A stretch of 64,000 bases of DNA. It comes from Sporosarcina cascadiensis. GTDB taxonomy: Bacteria; Bacillota; Bacilli; Bacillales_A; Planococcaceae. The stretch covers positions 186,001 through 250,000 of the forward strand of contig NZ_WHVV01000003.1 in assembly GCF_009650995.1 (NCBI RefSeq), written 5' to 3'. The notes beneath the pieces are model-generated. The model was given only the letters and a program-made list of their open reading frames with translations. It was not told the origin of the DNA and ran no database searches. Numbering within the stretch: the stretch's first letter is position 1; every line of letters begins with the position of its first letter. Of the stretch, positions 1-8,579 are shown in pieces. Position numbers and translations under genes: made by a program.

Positions 1-1231
1 CTGCAATCCTGCCGGGCCCGATACCTTTTATTCTGCTCAAATCTTCTACACTTGCAAACGGCCGTAATTCTATCAGATCCTTTGCTCTGGCAGGTCCGAT
101 ATGTGTAATATTCATCAGTTCCTCATACGAAGCACTGTTGACATCGATACAGTCGGCCGAGGGAGCTGCTTGATTTTCTGCAGGTTTCTCCACAGGTTTT
201 TCTTCCGGTGTGCCTGCAGGTTCATCTCTCGTACTATCATCTTTAACTGTCCCGACTGTATACGTACTTCCGTCTGTCACGACGACAATCGAGCCGTGTA
301 CAGATGTCTCATAGATGTCGATGCCTTTCGCCTTTACCCGTGAGACGACTTCCTCATGCGGATGATCGTACTGACTGTCTTCTCCAGCTGAAATAATCGC
401 GACTTTTGGATCGACTGCCTCTAAAAATGGCAGGGAAGTGGATGTTTTGGAGCCGTGATGCCCGAGCTGCAGGAAATCCGCTTTCAGGTCGTATCCACTG
501 TCGATCATTTTCTGTTCGGTCTGGACTTCAGCGTCTCCTGTGAACAAAAAGGACACATCACCGTACGTCAGTTTCATTGAAAGGGACCCTTCATGCACGT
601 CACCGTTGATTTCATTTGGGTTAAAGATTTCGATCACCATTGGGCCGACATCGAATACATCGCCTGCACGAGGTTCGTAATAGCCGGTGTCGTTCAGTTC
701 GATTGCATCCAGCACGCGGCTGAATACTTTGGAGTTGGCGGTGTCTCCGGAAAGCCAGACTTCATCCGTTTCGATCTGTTCAATGATTTTATCGATCTGC
801 CCGATATGGTCGGCGTGCGGATGGGTGCCCGCTATAATATCGAGATGTTCTACATGCTGTTCGCGTAAATAACTCACTACGTCAGTCGAGTTCCAGTTTC
901 CCGCATCAATCAATATCCTGAATTGCTCACCGTTTTCAGAGAAAGACAACAGTGCGGCGTCTGCCTGGCCCGCATTGATGTAATGAACGGTCAACTCCTC
1001 CAAGTCATCGCTTGACTGTAAGGGAGAAGCATCCTTTTCAATTTCTGTTTCCTCTGCCTTGGGCAAAGGAGCGGTTTCACTGCCGCCGATCTGTCCGACC
1101 GGCATGGGTTCGCTTTGTTCTTTCTTCGCTTGATCTGCTGCATCTTCGATTTTTTCCTGCACAGGATTGCCTGTACTGCAGCCCCACAGCAATAAAATCA
1201 GAAGGAATGATGCCCATAACCTGTTTTTCAC
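1..1231 (-). CDS. Secreted metallo-beta-lactamase fold lipoprotein with helix-hairpin-helix tail (ComEC-C-terminal-like), partial
   Basis: The frame runs off the left edge of the window, so the C terminus is missing; about 410 codons are visible. The start is a GTG at 1231 behind GGAGG. The N terminus is a lipoprotein signal with a hydrophobic core and an LWGC lipobox. The middle carries the metallo-beta-lactamase signature THPHADHIGQ (around 793-831), which binds two metals. Near the window edge the frame reads like a helix-hairpin-helix DNA-binding motif (ITHIGPARAKDLI then IKGIGPGRIA). This architecture is known from soluble ComEC/Rec2-like proteins. A DNA-related hydrolase anchored outside the membrane is an inference; the substrate is unknown. 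Confidence 0.85.
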   Translation of the reverse strand, partial: MKNRLWASFLLILLLWGCSTGNPVQEKIEDAADQAKKEQSEPMPVGQIGGSETAPLPKAEETEIEKDASPLQSSDDLEELTVHYINAGQADAALLSFSENGEQFRILIDAGNWNSTDVVSYLREQHVEHLDIIAGTHPHADHIGQIDKIIEQIETDEVWLSGDTANSKVFSRVLDAIELNDTGYYEPRAGDVFDVGPMVIEIFNPNEINGDVHEGSLSMKLTYGDVSFLFTGDAEVQTEQKMIDSGYDLKADFLQLGHHGSKTSTSLPFLEAVDPKVAIISAGEDSQYDHPHEEVVSRVKAKGIDIYETSVHGSIVVVTDGSTYTVGTVKDDSTRDEPAGTPEEKPVEKPAENQAAPSADCIDVNSASYEELMNITHIGPARAKDLIELRPFASVEDLSRIKGIGPGRIA

Positions 1232-1282
1232 TCTGCATCCTCCTATTTAAAAGATAGCTATATTATAGCAGTTTGCAAATTT

Positions 1283-2269
1283 TTATTGGGAAAGAGGGGG
1301 TACGGGGCCATCTTTTTTGATTATCACACGTTTTTCACTCATCAATTCACTGACAGTTCCGAGACGATAGCCTTGTTCAGTAATTTGTGTAATCATGGCT
1401 CCTATTCCTTCCGCTACGGGTTTCGTTGGATGCATTAATATCATCGAGCCATTCTCTACTTGAGTTACTACTCTGTTCACCATCACAGAAGTAGCGGGCT
1501 TTTTCCAATCAACTGTGTCCACTGTCCATAAAACTGTATGCATTCCGAGCTGACTGGCGACTTCAACAGTCTGCTGATTAAAACTGCCGCTGGGCGGACC
1601 GAACCACTTTGGCGATTCGATTCCAAGTGTTTTACTAATGATATCATTTGTCCTTTTTAATTCTTCGCTCGTTTCAACTTCCGATTTTCGCTGCAAATCG
1701 GGATGACTGTATGCATGGTTGCCAATTTCATGACCGTCCTTAAAAATCATTTTTGCCAAATCAGGATTATTTCTTACCCAGCTTCCGTCAAAGAAAAAGG
1801 AGACTTTCGTTTTATTTTCCTTCAGTACATCCAAAATTTCAGGAATAAATTCATTGCCCCATGCAACATTAATTAAGAAGGCCACCATTGGCTTATCCGG
1901 GTTTCCTTTGAAAATAGGATGGGGTCCTAAATCTTCCAAATGAACAGCAGGCGAAGTTTCCTTATAGACTACTTTTGATTTGTCCATTTTGCCATTAGCT
2001 TTCATAATTTTATGACTGGCTTCTATATCTACTTCCAATCCATTATAGCCGGGAATGGCCTTCCAGACTCGGTCGACTTTTGCGTCAACCGCAGGTATAT
2101 GATGTTCTTGACTAAATGATTCTAGCTCGATGGTCAGCGGGTCTTTACCAGTTTTTGATGCGGAGGCAGTATTCGTTAATTCAGCATCTACTTCAAAATA
2201 CTTTGTGGAAAAACCTAAGAATAGTATCCCCATACAAATGAAAATTGAAATCAGCCTTAGATGTTTCAC
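1283..2269 (-). CDS. YlxY-like polysaccharide deacetylase family protein with degenerate catalytic motif
   Basis: This is a NodB-homology protein of about 328 residues. I chose the GTG at 2269 because AAAGGAG sits just upstream; an ATG at 2320 in the same frame has no SD and would put 17 polar residues before the signal anchor (LRLISIFICMGILFLGF). In active deacetylases motif 1 is TFDDGP. Here the same place reads LINVAWGNE, so the metal and base aspartates are absent. Motif 2 survives as GNHAYSHPDL and motif 3 as FGPPSGSFN. Bacillus YlxY, a sporulation-associated member, is to my memory similarly degenerate. It is probably a surface protein that binds rather than hydrolyses glycan. A TAGTATG at 2327-2333 (CATACTA on the coding strand) resembles a sporulation -10, but I see no convincing -35. 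Confidence 0.8.
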   Translation of the reverse strand: MKHLRLISIFICMGILFLGFSTKYFEVDAELTNTASASKTGKDPLTIELESFSQEHHIPAVDAKVDRVWKAIPGYNGLEVDIEASHKIMKANGKMDKSKVVYKETSPAVHLEDLGPHPIFKGNPDKPMVAFLINVAWGNEFIPEILDVLKENKTKVSFFFDGSWVRNNPDLAKMIFKDGHEIGNHAYSHPDLQRKSEVETSEELKRTNDIISKTLGIESPKWFGPPSGSFNQQTVEVASQLGMHTVLWTVDTVDWKKPATSVMVNRVVTQVENGSMILMHPTKPVAEGIGAMITQITEQGYRLGTVSELMSEKRVIIKKDGPVPPLSQ

Positions 2270-2623
2270 TTTTCCAACTCCTTTATTCGTAAATGTATTA
2301 CTGATTAGTATTTCCTGCACTTGAATTAGTATGCTTTCACGGTATCAGCATTTTTATTAAGCAGACAAAAGCAGTACGGAATGCGATTTTTAACTAATCT
2401 GTATTACTTTATAAAAGAGTTCTAGCTGTTACTTATCTCGAAAAATCAAGTGTGCTATAGTAATCAGTAAGAAATTGATTCAAACTGCATTTCCTTCAAA
2501 ACGTCTCTCGTTAAATGGTATTTCAGGTTGGTTTGTCACTTCCGGTCTACTGCTTGATGAAGGGGTGTTTTTTTCTTTGAAGTAAGTTTGGAGTTTTGGA
2601 ACTTTTAAGTGGGAGTATATGTG
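2270..2623. other. Divergent intergenic region
   Basis: This AT-rich 354-nt stretch separates the minus-strand deacetylase from the plus-strand Tm-1-like unit and must hold both promoters. I see no ORF with an SD, no structured RNA and no clear terminator in it. Confidence 0.5.
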
Positions 2624-3820
2624 ATGAATAAATTTGATGTAGCAGATCTATTAAAAAGACGGTTGAAAAAAGACGGAAAGCTGGTGGGGGTTGCCGCCGG
2701 AAATGGAATGACGGCCAAATATGCGGAGGAAGGCGGTGCTGATTTTATATTGGCGTTAAGCTCAGGGCGTTTTCGGCAAATGGGAGTTAGTTCATTGACT
2801 GGTTTTCTTCCGTATGCAAACAGCAACGAGATCGTAATGGAATTCGCATCGAAAGAACTGATTCCAAGGATAAATGATATCCCTATTTGTTTTGGTTTAT
2901 GTGCTACAGATCCAACTATTCAGTTGGACAACTATATTGAATTCATTAAGAGCAGAGGATTTGCCGGCATTAATAATTTTCCGAGCGTCGGACTGTTTGA
3001 TGGCATTTTCGGGGAATCGCTGGAGGAGCAGGGGATTTCATATGCTCTTGAGGTAGAAGCCATACGGATAGCAAGTGAAAAAGAGTTGTTTACCGTAGCA
3101 TTTGTATTCAATGAGGAGCAGGCGGTATCGATGATCAACGCAGGTGCAGATGTTATTTGTGTACATTTGGGTTTGACCCAGGGCGGTACTTTAGGAGCCA
3201 AAAACATTTTATCTCTGCAGTCTGCCAAAAAGTTGGCTGTGAAAATTTTTGACCGCTGCGATGAACTGAACACGAATATTATTAAAATGGTCTACGGAGG
3301 CCCGGTCAATAAACCGGTAGATGTTCAATTTATGTATGATGGCACCAATATTATGGGATATATCGGAGGTTCTGTTTTTGAACGGATTGCCACAGAGCAA
3401 ATGTTAATCGAGATTACAAAATCATTTAAGCAGACCAATGATTTTCATTACGATGAATTGATTAGGAAAGTGATGAACGGGATAGGAAATCACGAAGATT
3501 ATATTGATTTTATAAAGAAATATATCAGTTTGAATTATATGAATGAAATCACACTGAATGAGATTGTAGAAATATTGAATCTGTCCCGATCCTATGTAAG
3601 TACCCTATTTAAGAAAGAGGTCGGCATTTCATTCACGCAGTACTTGATTGAATACCGCCTGAATCGAGCACTGGAAATAATAGAGCTGGAAAATCTGCCG
3701 CTGAATAGAGTGGCAGAAATGACAGGCTATCAGGATTATTCTCAGTTCAGCAAAATCTTCAAAAAGTATAAAGGTATATCACCTAAAGAAATGTTAGATA
3801 AAAAACGAAACGACAACTAA
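2624..3820 (+). CDS. AraC-family regulator with N-terminal PEP-hydrolase-like TIM-barrel sensor domain
   Basis: This protein of about 398 residues is a fusion. Residues 1-270 form a TIM barrel of the phosphoenolpyruvate-hydrolase-like family (PF09370 type); residues 295-395 form a two-helix-turn-helix AraC DNA-binding domain (LNEIVEILNLSRSYVSTLFKKE; LNRVAEMTGYQDYSQFSKIFKK). The ATG at 2624 is preferred because GGGAG lies 8 nt upstream; GTG codons at 2609 and 2621 are in frame. The barrel is closely related to the stand-alone enzyme two genes downstream and shares NFP-VGL-DG, LEVE-IR-AS and AGAD-H-GLT blocks. The enzyme's HGGP motif is YGGP here, and NSGRYRM reads SSGRFRQ, so the barrel may sense rather than catalyse. 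It probably regulates the next three genes. Confidence 0.85.
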   Translation: MNKFDVADLLKRRLKKDGKLVGVAAGNGMTAKYAEEGGADFILALSSGRFRQMGVSSLTGFLPYANSNEIVMEFASKELIPRINDIPICFGLCATDPTIQLDNYIEFIKSRGFAGINNFPSVGLFDGIFGESLEEQGISYALEVEAIRIASEKELFTVAFVFNEEQAVSMINAGADVICVHLGLTQGGTLGAKNILSLQSAKKLAVKIFDRCDELNTNIIKMVYGGPVNKPVDVQFMYDGTNIMGYIGGSVFERIATEQMLIEITKSFKQTNDFHYDELIRKVMNGIGNHEDYIDFIKKYISLNYMNEITLNEIVEILNLSRSYVSTLFKKEVGISFTQYLIEYRLNRALEIIELENLPLNRVAEMTGYQDYSQFSKIFKKYKGISPKEMLDKKRNDN

Positions 3821-3850
3821 CCCTAACATAAAGACATGCCAATTTCCTTA

Positions 3851-3864
3851 TGAAAGCGCTATTA
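3851..3864 (+). promoter_or_regulatory. Putative CcpA cre site
   Basis: TGAAAGCGCTATTA matches the catabolite-responsive consensus TGWNANCGNTNWCA with one mismatch, upstream of the Tm-1-like gene. CcpA control is inferred from sequence only. Confidence 0.5.
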
Positions 3865-3898
3865 TTGAAATAGTAAGAATTATAGAGTTTTCTAGATC

Positions 3899-3918
3899 GT
3901 TTATTTTGTAAAATAAAC
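3899..3918. promoter_or_regulatory. Perfect 20-bp dyad before the Tm-1-like gene
   Basis: GTTTATTTTGTAAAATAAAC is a perfect 9+2+9 inverted repeat immediately before the SD of the gene at 3937. It may be an operator, possibly of the linked AraC fusion, or an RNA hairpin in the leader. Confidence 0.45.
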
Positions 3919-3936
3919 TGAAAGAGGAGTGTTTTC

Positions 3937-5148
3937 ATGGTGAAAACAATTGCTTTAGCCGGAACTTTTGATTCTAAAGGGAAAGAGTTTTTATTTGTTA
4001 AAGAACTAATCGAATCGTTGGGTGCTCGTACATTTACTATTCATACAGGTGTATTTGACGCGGAGTTTGAACCGGATGTGTCGAATGCCAGAGTAGCAGA
4101 GGCAGCGGGTGAAGACATTCAGGAGATTGCCGCTAAAAGAGACCGGGCGAATGCAACGGAAGTACTTGCCAAAGGAATGGAAATTTTGCTGCCGCAATTA
4201 TATGAAGAAGGAAATTTTGATGGCGTATTGTCGTTTGGGGGTACTGGGGGTTCGTCCATCGTAACGTCTGGAATGAGAGCGCTGCCGATTGGTGTGCCTA
4301 AACTGATGGTATCGACCGTTGCTTCAGGAAATACAGAACCTTATATCGGCACGAGCGATATTATTATGATGCCTTCCGTAGTGGATGTTGCCGGTTTAAA
4401 TATCATTTCAACAAAAATATTTTCCAATGCAGTGTTTGCCATAGTGGGCATGGTGAAATTTGAAAGCAATACCGAAGTGGAAAAAAAGCCGCTTATTGCT
4501 GCTTCTATGTTCGGTCTGACAACTCCTTGCATCAATCAGGCGAAAGTCTATCTTGAGGACAAAGGATATGAAGTCCTGATTTTCCATGCTACTGGTATTG
4601 GCGGGCGCACGATGGAAAGTCTCATAGCAGATGGCTTCATCGATGGTGTACTGGACGTTACGACAACGGAATGGGCAGATGAACTGGTCGGCGGTGTGCT
4701 GGCTGCTGGTCCTCATCGTTTGGAAGCGGCGGCAGCCAGAGGAATACCTCAAGTTGTTTCGGTAGGAGCAATGGATATGGTGAATTTTGGGCCTTTTGCT
4801 TCCATTCCAGAAAAATTTGAAGGACGGAATTTCTACAAGCATAATCCGACTGTTACGCTGATGCGGACAACGGCTGAGGAAAACAGGCAAATCGGCGAAG
4901 TAATTGCAGAAAAATTAAATATGGCCGAGAAAGATACAGTCTTGTTATTACCGTTAAAAGGATTGTCGGGTCTGGACGTCGAGGGTCAAGCTTTTTATGG
5001 GCCAAATGAAAATAAAGTGTTATTTGACACGTTGAAAGAAAAAATAGATCAACAAAAAGTAGAAATCATTGAACTGGATACAGATATAAACAGTCAGGAA
5101 TTTGCAATAGCTGCTGCTGCACAATTGATCAAACTACTTGAAAAGTAA
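3937..5148 (+). CDS. Tm-1-like ATP-binding domain protein (UPF0261)
   Basis: This 403-residue protein belongs to UPF0261 (PF06792 type), homologous to the N-terminal inhibitory domain of tomato Tm-1. The N terminus KTIALAGTFDSKGKE and the glycine-rich LSFGGTGGSSIVTSG (around 100) are family hallmarks and likely contact nucleotide. Full family length is present. The ATG follows AGAGGAG. It lies 18 nt upstream of the TIM-barrel gene, so the two are surely cotranscribed; in plants the equivalent domains are fused in one protein. The bacterial reaction is not established to my knowledge, so I assign no substrate. A cytosolic enzyme partnered with the TIM barrel is the likely role. Confidence 0.9.
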   Translation: MVKTIALAGTFDSKGKEFLFVKELIESLGARTFTIHTGVFDAEFEPDVSNARVAEAAGEDIQEIAAKRDRANATEVLAKGMEILLPQLYEEGNFDGVLSFGGTGGSSIVTSGMRALPIGVPKLMVSTVASGNTEPYIGTSDIIMMPSVVDVAGLNIISTKIFSNAVFAIVGMVKFESNTEVEKKPLIAASMFGLTTPCINQAKVYLEDKGYEVLIFHATGIGGRTMESLIADGFIDGVLDVTTTEWADELVGGVLAAGPHRLEAAAARGIPQVVSVGAMDMVNFGPFASIPEKFEGRNFYKHNPTVTLMRTTAEENRQIGEVIAEKLNMAEKDTVLLLPLKGLSGLDVEGQAFYGPNENKVLFDTLKEKIDQQKVEIIELDTDINSQEFAIAAAAQLIKLLEK

Positions 5149-5166
5149 AGAAAGGAGCAAAAAAAC

Positions 5167-5994
5167 ATGTTAACAAAACAAGAAATTCTTAACCGTTTTA
5201 AAGCAGAAGTCAATGAAGGTAATATTTTATTGGGAGTAGGCGCAGGGACCGGGGTGACGGCTAAGAGCAGTGAAGCCGGCGGGGCGGATATGCTGATCGT
5301 ATACAACTCAGGACGTTACCGTATGGCGGGCCGGGGTTCATTAGCCGGGTTATTGTCCTATGGAGATGCAAATCAAATCGTTGTCGAGATGGGGAATGAA
5401 GTACTGCCGATCGTAAAAGATACACCTGTGCTTGCGGGAGTAAACGGAACAGATCCATTCCGGGTCATGAGCAGATTCCTGGCACAGCTTAAAGATCAAG
5501 GTTTCCACGGAGTTCAGAATTTCCCTACAGTCGGGCTGATTGACGGAACATTCCGTGCCAATCTCGAGGAAACCGGGATGGGGTACGATCTGGAAGTCGA
5601 AATGATCCGCTTGGCCAGCGAGTTGGATCTGCTGACCACTCCTTATGTATTTGATGAGGAGCAGGCGAAAAAAATGGCTGAAGCTGGTGCCGATATGCTG
5701 GTGGCTCATATGGGGTTAACAACGAAAGGAACGATCGGTGCAAAAACGGCCCTGACTTTAGACGACTGTGTGGAACGCATTCAAGGTATTGTGGACGCTG
5801 GTAAGTCAGTCAATCCTGATATTATGGTCATCTGTCACGGTGGACCGATTGCAGAGCCGGAGGATGCGGCTTATGTAATTGAAAGAGTGGATGGGATTGT
5901 CGGATTCTTTGGTGCCTCAAGCATTGAACGTTTCGCGGCAGAAAAAGGAATTAAAGAACAATCGGAAAGATTTAAAGATATTAAGAAGAAGTAA
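5167..5994 (+). CDS. Phosphoenolpyruvate hydrolase-like TIM-barrel protein
   Basis: This 275-residue protein is a complete single-domain TIM barrel of the PEP-mutase/hydrolase-like family that forms the C-terminal half of plant Tm-1. Conserved blocks are GAGTGVTAK (near 24), [53 protein letters not shown] and CHGGP. AAAGGAGC precedes the ATG. It is translated right behind the UPF0261 gene. The family name implies action on a phosphoenolpyruvate-like or small carbonyl substrate, but the true reaction is unknown. It is the intact counterpart of the sensor domain in the regulator at 2624. Confidence 0.9.
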   Translation: MLTKQEILNRFKAEVNEGNILLGVGAGTGVTAKSSEAGGADMLIVYNSGRYRMAGRGSLAGLLSYGDANQIVVEMGNEVLPIVKDTPVLAGVNGTDPFRVMSRFLAQLKDQGFHGVQNFPTVGLIDGTFRANLEETGMGYDLEVEMIRLASELDLLTTPYVFDEEQAKKMAEAGADMLVAHMGLTTKGTIGAKTALTLDDCVERIQGIVDAGKSVNPDIMVICHGGPIAEPEDAAYVIERVDGIVGFFGASSIERFAAEKGIKEQSERFKDIKKK

Positions 5995-6068
5995 AAAGTA
6001 AGGTCTCACTTTTATAATATTGGATGCAGAAGCATGCAAATAAAATTTCGGCAGAAGGAGCAGATAAC

Positions 6069-6497
6069 ATGAGCCAAGAAAACCAAACGGGAAATTTGCG
6101 CTATATTCATCCGGAAGATGTGGAAACTCAGATGTTTGATTGGGGAACATTGAAGTGGTTCAGTGAGCCACGTGTAACGAATGCACAGAAATTCAGCATG
6201 GGCATTGTAAATTTAAAACCCGGAAAAGGACATGACCGGCACAATCATCCTGAAGAAGAGGAAGTGCTGTATGTCGTGTCAGGCGAGGGCGAGCAGACAG
6301 TAGATGACGGCGCTCCTACTAAAATAACAGCCGGCATGTGTGTGCATATACCGGCTGGGTCTTATCACTCCACGATTAACACAGGATGGGAGACACTGAA
6401 GTTAGTTGCCATCTACAGTCCGCACGGTCCTGAGACTGTTCTAAGAGCAGATCCGGCCTGCACAGTACTGAAGCCTGGTGAACTTCCTGAGTTTTAA
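6069..6497 (+). CDS. Cupin-domain protein of the Tm-1-like operon
   Basis: This is a small single-domain cupin of 142 residues. The ATG at 6069 is chosen because AGAAGGAG lies 8-15 nt upstream; an earlier in-frame ATG at 6024 lacks an SD. Motif 1 (HDRHNHPEEEEVLYVVSGEG) and motif 2 (GMCVHIPAGSYHSTIN) both retain metal ligands, so it could be a metal-dependent isomerase, dioxygenase or binding protein. It is the last gene of the unit, 75 nt after the TIM barrel and just before a strong terminator. Its role is probably linked to the same unknown metabolite. Confidence 0.85.
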   Translation: MSQENQTGNLRYIHPEDVETQMFDWGTLKWFSEPRVTNAQKFSMGIVNLKPGKGHDRHNHPEEEEVLYVVSGEGEQTVDDGAPTKITAGMCVHIPAGSYHSTINTGWETLKLVAIYSPHGPETVLRADPACTVLKPGELPEF

Positions 6498-6515
6498 CCT
6501 ATACAACAGTCTACG

Positions 6516-6546
6516 GCGCATGACAAATCACAGTCATGCGCTTTTT
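6516..6546 (+). terminator. Rho-independent terminator of the Tm-1-like operon
   Basis: A perfect 9-bp stem GCGCATGAC/GTCATGCGC with an 8-nt loop is followed by TTTTT. Confidence 0.9.
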
Positions 6547-6648
6547 CGTATGCTGAGGTTCATTAGGGAAAGCTGTATTCACGGATTTGGAAAGTGGAAT
6601 TGAAAGTGACATAAAGTTTACAATAGATAGATAAGGGAGTGAGTTAAA

Positions 6649-8457
6649 TTGAAATATCATGACACGTGGGATTTAGAAACGGTATTTAAAGGCGGGACAA
6701 ATTCTCAGGAAGTACAAACTAAAATCTCTTCTATAAAAGAAGAGATTGCACAGTATGCGAAACAGCTAGAGGGATGGAATAGTGAGCCCGCCGAAGATGC
6801 ATCTGCATTGCAGGTCATATTAAAGCAGCAGGAAGTAATCGGAAAAGGTTTGGGCCAAGTGGCTACATTTGTCAATATGTGGCGAGATGCCTTTATGGAT
6901 GATGAACATGCAAGTGTCGTCAACGGCCAGGTAATGGAACTGAGCAGTGAAATCCAGCAGCTCGCAACGATATTCACTAAAAAACTTGTGGCCATTACAG
7001 ACGAACATTGGACTAAACTGCTGCAGGATGACGCATTAAACGAAATTAGTTTTTCTTTGAATGAAATACGGGAACAAGGCAAACGTCTGTTATCTGAAGA
7101 GGAAGAGAAGCTGATTGCTAAATTAAATAAAGACGGCATCGCTGCGTGGAGCGATTTATATAATACAGTCGGCTCTATTATGACAGTTCCTTTTCCAAAC
7201 GAAGATGGCGAAACTGCTGATTTATCTATTGGACAGGCAATGAACAAAATGTATGCAGATCCAGATCCCAAAGTGCGCGGTAGACTTTTTGAGGAATGGG
7301 AAAAGGTATGGTCTAAGAATGGTCCCGTATTTGCAGACATTCTGAACCATTTAGCCGGTTACCGCTTAACATTGCAGGAAGCTCACGGCAGAGAAGGTCA
7401 TTTGGAAGAACCGCTTGAATACAACCGTATGACAGAACAGACGCTGGCGGCAATGTGGTCAGCAGTCGATACGCAAAAACACAAGTTTCTTGAGTACTTA
7501 GATGAAAAAGCGAAATTATTGGGCATGGAAAAGTTGGGCTGGCAGGACGTGGACGCCCCAGTTGCGGCAGGCGAAACAAAACCCACACGTTTCACTTATG
7601 ATGAGGCGGCTGATTTTATTATCGAGCACTTCGCTTCATTTGGTCCGAAACTGACGGAGTTTACCAAGCATGCACTGGAAAATCGCTGGGTTGAAGCGGA
7701 AGACCGTCCGAATAAACGTCCAGGCGGTTATTGTACGAGTTTACCTGAATTTGAAGAGTCCCGTATATTCATGACATTTACCGGATCACCAAGTGATGCC
7801 AGTACATTAGCACATGAATTAGGACATGCTTTTCACAGTTACGTTATGAAAGATTTACCTGAAATGAATCAGGGCTATGCCATGAACGTGGCAGAAACAG
7901 CCAGTACATTTGCGGAGACAATTATTGCGGATGCTACAGTGAAAAATGCGGCAACCGATGAGGAAAAAATCTCTCTTTTAGCGAATAAATTAGAAGGCGC
8001 TACGGCAATGTTTTTAAATATCCGTGCACGCTTCTTATTTGAAGATCAGTTTTATCAGGAACGTGCAAAAGGAATTGTGTCAGAGAAACGTTTGAATGAA
8101 TTAATGACCGCAGCGCAAAAAGAAGCATTCGGTGATAGTCTTTCTTCTTATCATCCACATTTCTGGGCCGCCAAGCTGCACTTCTTTATCGACAGTGTGC
8201 CGTTTTACAATTTCCCTTATACATTTGGTTACTTGTTCAGCTTGGGGATCTATGCGGAATACTTGAAATCCCCTGAAGGATTTGAAGAGAAGTATATTGC
8301 CTTACTGCGAGACACTGGATCCATGAAAGTGGAAGAGCTGGCGAAGAAACATCTCGGTGCGGATATTACGAAAGAAGATTTCTGGACAGCCGGAATTGAG
8401 CTTGTCGGAAAAGATGTGGTAGAATTCATTGAGTTGACTGATCGGCTGCAGAAATAA
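6649..8457 (+). CDS. pepF: Oligoendopeptidase F-type M3 metallopeptidase
   Basis: This 602-residue zinc peptidase of family M3B degrades cytosolic oligopeptides. The zinc motif HELGHAFHSY lies near residue 389 and the third ligand lies in the following NVAETASTFAE helix. Length is normal for PepF. The start is a TTG at 6649 behind AAGGGAGTGAG. It appears monocistronic, between the Tm-1-like operon terminator and the azoreductase promoter region. Confidence 0.93.
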   Translation: MKYHDTWDLETVFKGGTNSQEVQTKISSIKEEIAQYAKQLEGWNSEPAEDASALQVILKQQEVIGKGLGQVATFVNMWRDAFMDDEHASVVNGQVMELSSEIQQLATIFTKKLVAITDEHWTKLLQDDALNEISFSLNEIREQGKRLLSEEEEKLIAKLNKDGIAAWSDLYNTVGSIMTVPFPNEDGETADLSIGQAMNKMYADPDPKVRGRLFEEWEKVWSKNGPVFADILNHLAGYRLTLQEAHGREGHLEEPLEYNRMTEQTLAAMWSAVDTQKHKFLEYLDEKAKLLGMEKLGWQDVDAPVAAGETKPTRFTYDEAADFIIEHFASFGPKLTEFTKHALENRWVEAEDRPNKRPGGYCTSLPEFEESRIFMTFTGSPSDASTLAHELGHAFHSYVMKDLPEMNQGYAMNVAETASTFAETIIADATVKNAATDEEKISLLANKLEGATAMFLNIRARFLFEDQFYQERAKGIVSEKRLNELMTAAQKEAFGDSLSSYHPHFWAAKLHFFIDSVPFYNFPYTFGYLFSLGIYAEYLKSPEGFEEKYIALLRDTGSMKVEELAKKHLGADITKEDFWTAGIELVGKDVVEFIELTDRLQK

Positions 8458-8492
8458 GGTGAATTCGTACAGTATACTTTTTGATACTATAC

Positions 8493-8538
8493 CACTTTAA
8501 AGTGCGTACTTACCTAATTGATTAATGTAGATTATAAT
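8493..8538 (+). promoter_or_regulatory. Azoreductase promoter with upstream palindrome
   Basis: CACTTTAAAGTG (8493-8504) is a perfect 12-bp palindrome just upstream of TTACCT (8510-8515), 17 nt, and TATAAT (8533-8538). A second dyad, AGTAT...ATACT, lies at 8471-8488. Bacillus azoreductases are controlled by MarR/DUF24 quinone sensors such as YodB; a similar operator here is an inference. Confidence 0.5.
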
Positions 8539-8579
8539 AAAAAAGCAGTATATTTTTAGACATAAGAGGAGAAGTATAA

